From contig NZ_QAOV01000004.1 in the NCBI RefSeq assembly GCF_003050925.1, positions 62,001-126,000 of the forward strand: 64,000 nt of DNA, in the 5' to 3' direction. The notes beneath the pieces were generated by a model. The model ran no database searches, was not told where the DNA came from, and saw only the letters and a list, made by a program, of their open reading frames with translations. Of the stretch, positions 51,534-59,420 are shown in pieces; the stretch's first letter is position 1; each line of letters opens with the position of its first letter. A program made the position numbers and the translations under genes. This DNA is from Pseudomonas sp. GV085. Lineage in GTDB: Bacteria > Pseudomonadota > Gammaproteobacteria > Pseudomonadales > Pseudomonadaceae.

Positions 51534-51835
51534 CTGATGCCAGTCAGTTAAGCCCCAGACATTGTGGGAGCGAGCTTGGTCCGGGCGGCGTTCCGACGAT
51601 AGCGTCCTGTCAGTCACATCAATACCGGATGTGCCGCCGTCATCGCGGGCAAGCCCTAATGTCTGTCAGTTAAGCCCGGACATTGTGGGAGCGAGCTTGC
51701 TCGCGATAGCGGACCGTCAGGCGCCCCTTGTGTGACTGTCTAATCGTCATCGCGAGCAAGCTCGCTCTCACAAGGTTTGCGGTGTTCAAACGCTTAACTG
51801 ACTGGCATTAGGGCAAGCGCCCTCGCCACAGAATA
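51531..51835. repeat. REP island bracketed by a 22-bp inverted repeat
   Basis: Outer arms GCCCTGATGCCAGTCAGTTA (51531-) and, inverted, TAACTGACTGGCATTAGGGC (ending 51814) differ at one base; a third, diverged copy lies at about 51653-51674. Inside are first-class REP arms (TTGTGGGAGCGAGCTTG at about 51562 and 51683, and CGAGCAAGCTCGCTCTCACA near 51752) and a third-class fragment near the right end. No gene is seen. Confidence 0.85.
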
Positions 51836-51857
51836 TTCGGCTGACTATGGATGATCT

Positions 51858-52640
51858 TTATTCCTCGTCACTGCCAGCCAGTTTCCAGTAACCAACCGCC
51901 TTGACGAACTGCTCGTCCAGCCCATGCTCATCGAGCAACACCCGACGAATCTGCCGCGACACCTTGCTCTCGGTCGCCACCCACGCGTACAGGCTGCCGG
52001 CTGGCACCTGGATCTGGCGCACGGTGGTCAGCAGATTGTCCTTGCCACCTTCACGCAGCACCCAGATCACATTGACCTCGGCCGCGCTGTGCAGCACTTG
52101 CTGTTCCTTGCCGTTTTCCACTTCCACGATCACCAACGCACGACGGTTGGCCGCCAGGCCTTCCAGGCGTCGGGCGATGGCGGGCAGGGCGGTTTCGTCG
52201 CCGATCAGCAGGTAACTGTCGAAGATGTCCGGCACGATCATCGAACCCCGCGGCCCTGCGATGTGCAGGAATTGGCCGGGTTTGGCCTGCTCGGCCCAGG
52301 TCGAGGCAGGGCCGTCGCTGTGCAGCACGAAGTCGATGTCCAGCTCCAGGGTGTTCAGGTCGTAGCGACGCGGCGTGTAGTCGCGCATTTCAGGCTGCGG
52401 ACCGTTGTCCTTGCCGGCGCCCGGCACCAGGGTTTCCAGGGCCGCAGCTTGCTCGGCGTTTTGCGGGAACAGCAGTTTGACGTGGTCGTCCGTACCCAGG
52501 CTGACGAAACCTGCCAGCTCAGGGCCACCCAGGGTAATCCGGCGCATGCGCGGGGTCAGGTCGACCACGCGCAACACTTCCAGACGACGGCGTTTGATGT
52601 CGTGCATGACACGGGCAATGGCGGTGATCACTTCAGTCAT
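51858..52640 (-). CDS. Siderophore-interacting protein / ferric-chelate reductase (YqjH/ViuB family)
   Basis: A 260-residue flavoprotein that should reduce Fe(III)-siderophores with NAD(P)H and FAD in the cytoplasm. The FAD-binding domain has RMRRITLGGPELAGF, MRDYTPRRYD (FAD contact RxYTxR) and GPASTWAEQAKPGQFLHIAG. The C-terminal SIP domain has LLIGDETALPAIARRLE, YAWVATESKVSRQIRR and the end FVKAVGYWKLAGSDEE. ATG 52640 overlaps the PadR stop by four bases. A diverged remnant of the same C-terminus lies at 43669, on the far side of fimbrial cluster 1. Confidence 0.94.
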   Translation of the reverse strand: MTEVITAIARVMHDIKRRRLEVLRVVDLTPRMRRITLGGPELAGFVSLGTDDHVKLLFPQNAEQAAALETLVPGAGKDNGPQPEMRDYTPRRYDLNTLELDIDFVLHSDGPASTWAEQAKPGQFLHIAGPRGSMIVPDIFDSYLLIGDETALPAIARRLEGLAANRRALVIVEVENGKEQQVLHSAAEVNVIWVLREGGKDNLLTTVRQIQVPAGSLYAWVATESKVSRQIRRVLLDEHGLDEQFVKAVGYWKLAGSDEE

Positions 52641-53212
52641 TCGGCGTTCTCCTGAACCGGTTCAACGGCAGGGCCGTCGACGATGGCTTTGGCGGTGTTG
52701 TTGAGCAAGTCGCGTACCCGCAGGATTTCTTCGGGGCTCCAGCGGCCATGATGCATTTGCAGGGCGTGGCGCAGGTTGTGCACCGCTTCGTGAATTTCGG
52801 CGGGACGGTCATGGCCGCGCAATGAGCGCTTGCTGACTTCGATGCGCATGCGCACGCCGTCCAGGGCAATCGCTTGTTCACTTAAAGACAGACGTCCGGC
52901 GTCGGTGATTGTGTAGCGTTTTTTTCCGCCTTCGGCGTCACCCTGGATCAGTTCGCTTTCTTCAAGGAACGTCAGCGTCGGGTAAATCACACCGGGACTG
53001 GGACTGTAGGCGCCATCGAACATCCCTTCGATCTGGCGGATCAGGTCGTAGCCGTGGCACGGCTGTTCGGCAATCAGCGCCAGTAGCAGCAGTTTCAGAT
53101 CGCCGGGGGCAAATACCCGTGGGCCGCGGCCACCGCGTTCGCGGCCGGGGCGCTTCTCGAAGCCGTCGCGGCCGTCACCGTGTTCGCGATGGGGGGAATG
53201 ATGGTCTCTCAT
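52637..53212 (-). CDS. PadR-family regulator (YqjI-like)
   Basis: A 191-residue regulator with a His-rich, charged N-terminal tail (MRDHHSPHREHGDGRDG), then a PadR winged helix (LKLLLLALIAEQPCHGYDLI; SPGVIYPTLTFLEE; KKRYTITDAG) and a helical C-terminus. E. coli YqjI, also His-rich, senses nickel and represses the adjacent ferric reductase yqjH; the same pairing here suggests metal-controlled reductase expression. ATG 53212 follows GAGAGAAGACGAA. The palindrome at 53246 is a candidate operator. Confidence 0.92.
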   Translation of the reverse strand: MRDHHSPHREHGDGRDGFEKRPGRERGGRGPRVFAPGDLKLLLLALIAEQPCHGYDLIRQIEGMFDGAYSPSPGVIYPTLTFLEESELIQGDAEGGKKRYTITDAGRLSLSEQAIALDGVRMRIEVSKRSLRGHDRPAEIHEAVHNLRHALQMHHGRWSPEEILRVRDLLNNTAKAIVDGPAVEPVQENAE

Positions 53213-53245
53213 TTCGTCTTCTCTCGTCGTGTTTAGATACAACTT

Positions 53246-53257
53246 AAGATATATCTT
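53246..53257. promoter_or_regulatory. Candidate PadR operator
   Basis: AAGATATATCTT is a perfect 12-bp palindrome 34 bp before the PadR start codon, inside an AT-rich patch that may be the promoter. Confidence 0.55.
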
Positions 53258-53727
53258 TTATCTCGATCAAGGCGTTTTCCATGCGAGGCGACCTCATGCC
53301 GACGAGCGGTGACGCAGTAGAATGTGTGGAATTCATCGAAAAAACCTACCGCCGGCCTCTCTTCCTACGAACACCCGGCTATTCAAGAATCTTAAAGTTA
53401 TTACTCTAAAGTTTTTTGAGCTTATATTCTAAAGTCGTAAAAGTCCCTATGTATATTGGCTGGAACTGCTGTCTGGTTTTTTCAATAAAACTGTATGTAG
53501 GGCGTAACTTACAGTCACTGTTTGATATTTCGATTTTTTGCGGTTTTGTCTTTCTGGTCATGAGGTAGTTTAACTACGAGCTCATAGGAAGTTGCCTGCT
53601 TACTTTCCAGAGCGATAAGTCGATCATGCCTCGGCGTTGAAAGAGCACGGCAAGCGGCCTTTACCGGTATGAGCTGTCTCTGAACTTTCAATGAACCGAA
53701 CCCTTAAAAGAAAACAGGTACTGAATG
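53258..53727. promoter_or_regulatory. AT-rich leader of fimbrial cluster 2 with a conserved block
   Basis: This 470-bp gap has no gene. From 53380 on it is markedly AT-rich. Three TCTAAAGTT-like repeats (53391, 53405, 53428) lie upstream. The block 53594-53643 (CTTACTTTCC, then TCGATCATGCC, then CGGCGTTGAAAG) matches the one before cluster 1. AACAGGTA precedes the start codon as in cluster 1. Confidence 0.7.
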
Positions 53728-54219
53728 ATGTTCAAGAAATTCGCAATCGCTGCCCCACTGGCTGTTCTGGCTCTCCAATCCTCCATGGCTTTCGCTGCGG
53801 GCGAGGCTGCTCACTCGATCAATCTCATCGCTCACGTGCCAACCAATGGCTTCTACGTAGTGCCAACCGACCCTGATCTGGTCAACAAGGATCAGGACAT
53901 GAGCTTCCAGCCAGCCACTGGCAAGATGGGAGAAGTCAATGGATTCTTCGACGTGCGCAACAATAACGGCTCGGTTCACGCCAGTCTGGAAAGTGCACCT
54001 AAATTGATCTCTGGTGCTCAGTCGATCGATTTGAAAGTCGAGTTCAATAACAAGGAACTGACGCTCACTCCACAACTGGTCGTGGGTGAATCCGAGTCCG
54101 ACGCGAACTACCGCGCGCCGCTGAAAATCACCGCCAAGGGCACAACCTTCCAGCCGGGCGACTACACCGGTGTGGTCGCAATGACCTTCGACGCCGTTGC
54201 TCCGGTCGCCACGCGTTGA
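53728..54219 (+). CDS. CS1-type fimbrial major pilin (cluster 2)
   Basis: A 163-residue subunit: signal peptide MFKKFAIAAPLAVLALQSSM-AFAA, then HSINLIAHVPTNGFYVVPTD and the C-terminal strand FQPGDYTGVVAMTFDA. No cysteines in the mature part. Two adjacent ATGs (53725, 53728) are possible; the second aligns with the cluster 1 pilin. The middle of the protein differs clearly from the 44255 pilin while signal and end strands are conserved, as expected if exposed surfaces diverge. Confidence 0.9.
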   Translation: MFKKFAIAAPLAVLALQSSMAFAAGEAAHSINLIAHVPTNGFYVVPTDPDLVNKDQDMSFQPATGKMGEVNGFFDVRNNNGSVHASLESAPKLISGAQSIDLKVEFNNKELTLTPQLVVGESESDANYRAPLKITAKGTTFQPGDYTGVVAMTFDAVAPVATR

Positions 54220-54263
54220 TCGAACTTCAAGGCAACAAACGCTAACTGCTCAAGTGGCGTTAA

Positions 54264-54295
54264 CCGGCGGACAAGCCAACCGGCCTGTCCGCCGG
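54264..54295 (+). terminator. Hairpin between pilin and usher, cluster 2
   Basis: CCGGCGGACA (54264-54273) and TGTCCGCCGG (54286-54295) form a perfect stem without a T-run. It may stabilise the pilin mRNA or cause partial termination, matching the hairpins of cluster 1. Confidence 0.65.
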
Positions 54296-54328
54296 ATTCC
54301 AACCCGTTCGTAACCAGAGTAAGAGTTC

Positions 54329-56854
54329 ATGTTCCCGATGACACCCATCGCGGCTGCGCTTGCGCTGTTGTTTTGTGCCAGTGCTGCGGCGGCTCCCGTT
54401 TCTTCCGTCGGTACGACACCGCGAAGTCTGTTGGCTCAGGCCAAAGGCCTGCCGGCAGATTTCGAGGAGCATTTCTTTGATGTGCCTCTGGCTGTTCGGG
54501 TGGAGCTCGATCAGCAACCGCTGGGGGAGGCCATGGTGGTGTTGTCTCGCGATGATCGCATCACGTTGCTTGAATTCACCGACACCAGCGAAAACCGCTT
54601 CGGCGCCGCCGAGCGGGAAAAGTGGGCCAGTTATCTCAAGCCAGGCGTACTGTTGGGCGCGTGCACCGGTTCGTGTCCGGATCAGGTGCTGGCCGTGCAT
54701 TACAACCTGGAGAACTCCCTCGTCTCGATCCTCACCGAAAATGCTGAGCGAGACGTCGAGGCCAAGCGTTATTACGAGCAGCCCGATGGCGGCAGCAGCG
54801 GTCTGATGGTACGCAACCAGCTCAATCTCAATGGAGGGCAGCAACAGGATCTGGGCGGACGCTTCGGTCTTGAAGCCAGCGCCAGCCTGGGCAACTGGAG
54901 CCAGACATTCAACACACAGCTGGCCCGCCTTGGCGGTCCGGATGACAAGCTTTATCACGCAGTCCATGAGCTTTACACCCAGCGCGAATTGCAAGGCAGC
55001 TTCTTTCGTCTGGGCTATTTCACCCCCAATTCCGAAGGACTGACCCGCCAGCCGCGCACGTTCGGCACCAGTCCCGACACGGCTGTCGGCGTCATGTATG
55101 GCAGCTCCGACAGCCTCGCCATCAACAGTCCGATGCCCAGCGTCTATCCGATCTATGTCACGGCCAACCGCCAGGGCTCGGTGGAAATCTATCGCGACGG
55201 TCTGTTGATCAATACCCAGTCGGTGCCCGCCGGCTTGCAGACCCTCGACACCCGACCGCTGCCGGGAGGCATCTATGAAGTCGAAGTGCGCCTGATCGAG
55301 GACGGTCAGATCACCTCGAGCACTCAAGAGTTGGTGTACAAGCCCAACAACTGGCGCAACCTCGACGAGCGCTGGCGCTACAACCTGTTTGCCGGGGAAG
55401 AAAGCAAACTGTGGAGCAACTGGAATCAGCAGTCCAGCGGCAGCGCCACGGCCGGGGCCTCGGTCAATTACCTGGCGCACCCACGGGTCATTCTGGGGCT
55501 GTCGGCGCGGCAGGTTCGCGAAAAACTGCAATACGGCAGTTCCGTCGACTGGACCCTGGCCAATCACATCAGCCTGTACGCCAACGTCTATCAGACGCAG
55601 GACCACGGCACCGGTCTGGACCTGCAAAGCCTCTATAACTATGGCGCCGGCAGCGTGGTGATCAGCCACAACCGCAGCTGGCTGGACACCACCAACCTTT
55701 ACGAAACCCTGCCGGATGGCACCCGTGTGCGCCAACGCAATGTGTTCGTCGGTGAGACCAGCAACTCCTCACTGGCACTCAATCATCGACTCAGCAGCAA
55801 AAGCACGATCAATGCCCGGGTATCCCACAGCGAGGGCAACGTCGAAGGCGTCGGCGTCGATCTGGGCTGGAACCAGCGCACCAATCTGTTTGGCAGCGAC
55901 GGCAACTGGCGGCTGTCGCTGTTCGATCGCCCGGGCAGTTTCAGCAGTGGCAACGATCGCAATCGCGGCGTCGACCTTAGCGTCAACCTGGCACTCGGCG
56001 CACCTGGACAGCAGATCAGCGGCAGCATCGGTTCGCGCACGGCACGGGACGGCGGTCGCGACAATAACGCCTCCATTGGCTGGCGCAAAGACCTGAAAGA
56101 TCACGTACTGCAAAACGTCTCGGTGACGGCGCTCACCGATACCTACGGCGTCGGCGTTTCCAGCCTCGCCAACTTTCGTACCGACGCGATCAATGGTGAT
56201 GGTTTCGTTCAGCGTTCGTCCTTCAACGGCAATTTTACCGGCGGCCTCAACCTGGACAGTACCCTGGTCCTCGGCGGCCAGCAGATGGTGTTGACCAGCC
56301 AGCATGAGATGCGCGGTGCCGGGCTGATTGTCGATGTCGAGTCGGACATCGACGACATTGCCCTGCGCGCCGACGATTACAGCGGCGGCAGCGCGGCGCT
56401 GAAGCCGGGACGCAACTTCATTCCCATCACCGCGTACCAGAACAGCTCGGTGAGTTTCGATTTCGAAGGCAACCATGTACCGGCGGCCACCATCGAACCG
56501 GCACGCACCCGTTATCACCTGAACAAGGGTGGGGTCGAGTACCGCAAGGTGCGGGTGATGAAAACCCTGACCGTGCTGGGCCGGCTGGTCGATTCGCAAG
56601 GGCAGCCGCTCAAGGGTCATCACGTGATCAACCACGCCAGTCGTGGCGTGACAGAGGTCGATGGTTTCTTCTCGATGGAAATGAACGCCGGTTCGCCAAC
56701 GCTGGAAGTGCGTCAAGGCAACCAGTTGCTGTGCCAGTTCCGTCTCGAGGCCGACCGCCATCGCAGCGAAAACAACGTGCTGATGATCGGTGACCTGCGG
56801 TGTACGCCGGACACCCTGGCCGATATCACCTTTACCGAGCAGAAGGCGGGTTGA
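54329..56854 (+). CDS. CS1/CblC-type fimbrial usher (cluster 2)
   Basis: An 841-residue paralogue of the 44874 usher, similar over its full length: MFPMTPIAAALALLFCASAA start, GLPADFEEHFFDVPLAVRVE, NQLNLNGGQQQDLGGRFGLE and the C-terminal LTVLGRLVDSQGQPLKGHHV with FFSMEMNAGSPTLEV. It forms the outer-membrane pore for the second pilus. ATG 54329 follows AGAGTAAGAGTTC. Its stop is three bases before the next start. Confidence 0.92.
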   Translation: MFPMTPIAAALALLFCASAAAAPVSSVGTTPRSLLAQAKGLPADFEEHFFDVPLAVRVELDQQPLGEAMVVLSRDDRITLLEFTDTSENRFGAAEREKWASYLKPGVLLGACTGSCPDQVLAVHYNLENSLVSILTENAERDVEAKRYYEQPDGGSSGLMVRNQLNLNGGQQQDLGGRFGLEASASLGNWSQTFNTQLARLGGPDDKLYHAVHELYTQRELQGSFFRLGYFTPNSEGLTRQPRTFGTSPDTAVGVMYGSSDSLAINSPMPSVYPIYVTANRQGSVEIYRDGLLINTQSVPAGLQTLDTRPLPGGIYEVEVRLIEDGQITSSTQELVYKPNNWRNLDERWRYNLFAGEESKLWSNWNQQSSGSATAGASVNYLAHPRVILGLSARQVREKLQYGSSVDWTLANHISLYANVYQTQDHGTGLDLQSLYNYGAGSVVISHNRSWLDTTNLYETLPDGTRVRQRNVFVGETSNSSLALNHRLSSKSTINARVSHSEGNVEGVGVDLGWNQRTNLFGSDGNWRLSLFDRPGSFSSGNDRNRGVDLSVNLALGAPGQQISGSIGSRTARDGGRDNNASIGWRKDLKDHVLQNVSVTALTDTYGVGVSSLANFRTDAINGDGFVQRSSFNGNFTGGLNLDSTLVLGGQQMVLTSQHEMRGAGLIVDVESDIDDIALRADDYSGGSAALKPGRNFIPITAYQNSSVSFDFEGNHVPAATIEPARTRYHLNKGGVEYRKVRVMKTLTVLGRLVDSQGQPLKGHHVINHASRGVTEVDGFFSMEMNAGSPTLEVRQGNQLLCQFRLEADRHRSENNVLMIGDLRCTPDTLADITFTEQKAG

Positions 56855-56857
56855 GTG

Positions 56858-58108
56858 ATGAAAAGGTCAGTACGTTCGCTGGGGGGCCTGACGGTATTAC
56901 TGATGTTGAGCCTGGCAGGTGAATCGGCGTCGGGCGCAACCATGGATATCCGTGCGGTGTTTCGCCCCGACCCGGCAAAACCGATGCACAACGAATTTAT
57001 CAACGTGACCCCCGTCACTGGGCATTGCCAGAGTCAACCTGCGTTCTGCAAGGAGAGAGACCTGTTTTCTCTGCTGATACCAATCGGCTTCCAGTCTGTC
57101 AGTGCGATCGAGGCCGGGCATAACGACCCGCGTCGGGCGCCGATGTTTCGGGTCCCAGGCGACTGGCGAAGACTGAGCGTGCGGCATGCCGACACGCAGG
57201 AGGAGGCCGAGGTGGAAGTGCGGATCGTCTCGATCGGTGGCCGCTACATTCTTTCCGATACGGCGGAAAACCTGGTGGGCGAAGGTGAGCCCACGACATG
57301 GCCCGGCTGGCACACACGCCTGTTGGGCGACTGGACCTGGGCACCGCCATCGCCGTGCAGAAGTACCGGAGGCATGTATGCGTGGCCAGACGCCAGAACG
57401 TTCTTCTGGCTGACGTCCGGAACGAACGTGTGCGCCGCTCAGGCCAATTACCGCATCCCGGGTTTTACCTATGAACGGATGCAGATTGGCTACGAACTGC
57501 GTACACCCGACCCGCTGAAAATGTCTTCGGGCCAGTACTACGGTGATTTGACCTACACCGTCGGGCCCGGAATGGACTTTGACATGGGGGACATCATGCA
57601 GCCGGATGACTCGGTACTGACGCTCAGTTTCAACCTGGATGTAGAACACACCCTGAAAGTCGACCTGCCACCGGGTGGGAACAAGGTGGCGCTGGAACCC
57701 GAAGGCGGCTGGAACCGCTGGATCGAAAGCGGTCGCCAGCCGACGCGGGTTTACCGCGATCAGGCCTTTTTCATCTCAGCGTCTTCGCGCTTCAGCGTGA
57801 TGATGCAGTGCGAATCGCCGGGCGGTACTCGATGCGATCTGCGCGGCGAGAACGGCAGCAGCACACAGGTGGAGACCCGGCTCAGCCTGCCCGCGGGCAT
57901 CACCGGCCCCGGCAATGGCCCGATCAATCATGTCTCGCTGACGAATAACGTTTGGGTAGGCCCGTTTCAGCCTGGTCATTATCTGGATCGCAAGCCAGGT
58001 TCGCTGCGTTTCGAGATGCCTCGGGACGCGATCGATTTTCTGCTGCGTCCCGGCTTCAGCGGCACGCTCAAGGGCAATATCACCGTCATCTGGGATTCGG
58101 AAGTTTGA
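56858..58108 (+). CDS. CblD-like pilus initiator/tip protein (cluster 2, first)
   Basis: A 416-residue secreted protein. Signal peptide up to about GESASGA; then RAVFRPDPAKPMHNEFINVT with CQSQPAFC, later TFFWLTSGTNVC, IGYELRTPDPLKMSSG, HTLKVDLPPGGN, GGWNRWIESGRQPTRVYRDQ and the end ITVIWDSEV. The start is ATG 56858 (a GTG immediately before is possible). It matches the 47431 protein in position and motifs but is more divergent in the N-terminal, presumably receptor-binding, half. Confidence 0.89.
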   Translation: MKRSVRSLGGLTVLLMLSLAGESASGATMDIRAVFRPDPAKPMHNEFINVTPVTGHCQSQPAFCKERDLFSLLIPIGFQSVSAIEAGHNDPRRAPMFRVPGDWRRLSVRHADTQEEAEVEVRIVSIGGRYILSDTAENLVGEGEPTTWPGWHTRLLGDWTWAPPSPCRSTGGMYAWPDARTFFWLTSGTNVCAAQANYRIPGFTYERMQIGYELRTPDPLKMSSGQYYGDLTYTVGPGMDFDMGDIMQPDDSVLTLSFNLDVEHTLKVDLPPGGNKVALEPEGGWNRWIESGRQPTRVYRDQAFFISASSRFSVMMQCESPGGTRCDLRGENGSSTQVETRLSLPAGITGPGNGPINHVSLTNNVWVGPFQPGHYLDRKPGSLRFEMPRDAIDFLLRPGFSGTLKGNITVIWDSEV

Positions 58109-58150
58109 GCGTCCGGCCCCTCCATTTTTTTAATTTTTGGGATTGAAAAC

Positions 58151-58894
58151 ATGACACGTCTGTTTTTGCTGTCGATGCTCAGTGTGTTTTGCATGGCGGC
58201 CAACGCCGGGCCGCAAATCAATGTCGGCACTGTTTATGACTATCTGGATGGCGACAAAAGTACTTACCTGAAGCGGGTCTTCAACAGCGGTGACAGCACC
58301 GCGTTCGTCAAGGTCAACGTATTGGAGATCGTTTATGAGGCTGACGGCACGTCTCGGGAAATCCCGGTCGAAACCGCGGCTGACAAGGCGTCGCGCAATG
58401 GCCTGATGGCCAGCCCCGCGCGGCTGATCGTGCCGGCGCAGGGTATGCAGGGCACTCGCCTGCTGTACATGGGCGAACGTGACCGCGAGCGTTATTTTCG
58501 CGTGCGTTTCGTGCCGGTGGTGCCGGAGAAGGAGGACGAATTCGTGGTCAGCGGCGAAGAGCGCGAGGACTACAAAAAGACCCTGAGCGCCGGCGTCAAC
58601 GTCATGACCGGATTCGGCACGATTTTCTTCGTGCGACCCAAAGACGTCCGTTTCGAGACAGCCATCACTGAAACCGACAGCCGTTACGAGCTGCGCAACA
58701 ACGGCAACTCGGTGCTCGTCGTCGATGAGTTCAAAAGCTGTTCATTGAGCAAGGAGAGCGATTGTGGAGCCACCCTCAAACACCATGTTCTGGCGGGCAA
58801 GTCATTCGGCTTCGACAAGGAAAAGGGCCGTGAATACCGTTTCAAGTTGATCGAAGGCGAACGTAAACAGGACTTGAAGGTAGTGAGCCGTTAA
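58151..58894 (+). CDS. CS1-type periplasmic pilus chaperone (cluster 2)
   Basis: A 247-residue paralogue of the 48750 chaperone, identical in length. Signal peptide MTRLFLLSMLSVFCMAANA, then GPQINVGTVYDYLDGDKSTY, LIVPAQGMQGTRLLYMGERD and RFVPVVPEKEDEFVVSGEER. It is among the best-conserved products between the two clusters, in line with a common set of clients. Confidence 0.92.
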   Translation: MTRLFLLSMLSVFCMAANAGPQINVGTVYDYLDGDKSTYLKRVFNSGDSTAFVKVNVLEIVYEADGTSREIPVETAADKASRNGLMASPARLIVPAQGMQGTRLLYMGERDRERYFRVRFVPVVPEKEDEFVVSGEEREDYKKTLSAGVNVMTGFGTIFFVRPKDVRFETAITETDSRYELRNNGNSVLVVDEFKSCSLSKESDCGATLKHHVLAGKSFGFDKEKGREYRFKLIEGERKQDLKVVSR

Positions 58895-58919
58895 CGGCTG
58901 CTTCCATGGGGGGTAGGTA

Positions 58920-59420
58920 ATGAATATGAGCAAGCAATGCGCCGTCGTCGTATTGATGGCAATCACTGGACTGATGAGCACCATGAGTTGGGCCGCTCGC
59001 GAGGAGCACACCTTCGAAGTATCGCTGACGGTTCCGAGTCGGGCTTTCTACATCATTCCGTCCGAACCGAACTGGATTCACCGGCCACAGCCACTGCTCT
59101 GGAGCTACCCCACATCAACCTTGGGCAGCCTGCGCAAGAACTTCGACGTGCGCCACGACACCAGCGCGATTGAAGCGCGCCTGGAAAGTACGCCCTACCT
59201 GTCGAACGGCAGGCCGGACGATGACATCGCGCTACGGGTCAGATTCAACGGCGTTGAACTGAGTACTGTCATGGGCCAGGTCGTGTCTCGGGAAGAAGCC
59301 GCGACGGGCAAGCGGGTGGCGCTGGAGATCGACCCGGTAAAACCGGTCGGGGGATACCGCGCGGGTGATTACGCCGGCAACGTCTTGCTGTTGTTCAACG
59401 CCAGGGCGCCGGGAGAATGA
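58920..59420 (+). CDS. CS1-type second pilin (cluster 2)
   Basis: A 166-residue subunit: signal peptide ending TMSWAA, mature REEHTFEVSLTVPSRAFYII followed by PSEP, and C-terminal YRAGDYAGNVLLLFNA. Matches the 49539 subunit in place and motifs. ATG 58920 follows GGGGGTAGGTA. Its stop overlaps the following initiator gene by four bases (ATGA). Confidence 0.87.
   Translation: MNMSKQCAVVVLMAITGLMSTMSWAAREEHTFEVSLTVPSRAFYIIPSEPNWIHRPQPLLWSYPTSTLGSLRKNFDVRHDTSAIEARLESTPYLSNGRPDDDIALRVRFNGVELSTVMGQVVSREEAATGKRVALEIDPVKPVGGYRAGDYAGNVLLLFNARAPGE

Noticed and set aside
43669..52640. Recent duplication of the siderophore-interacting gene around cluster 1
   Set aside because: The remnant and the intact gene are clearly diverged at DNA level over the shared stretch, so a recent direct duplication does not fit; an older event or separate origin is more likely.
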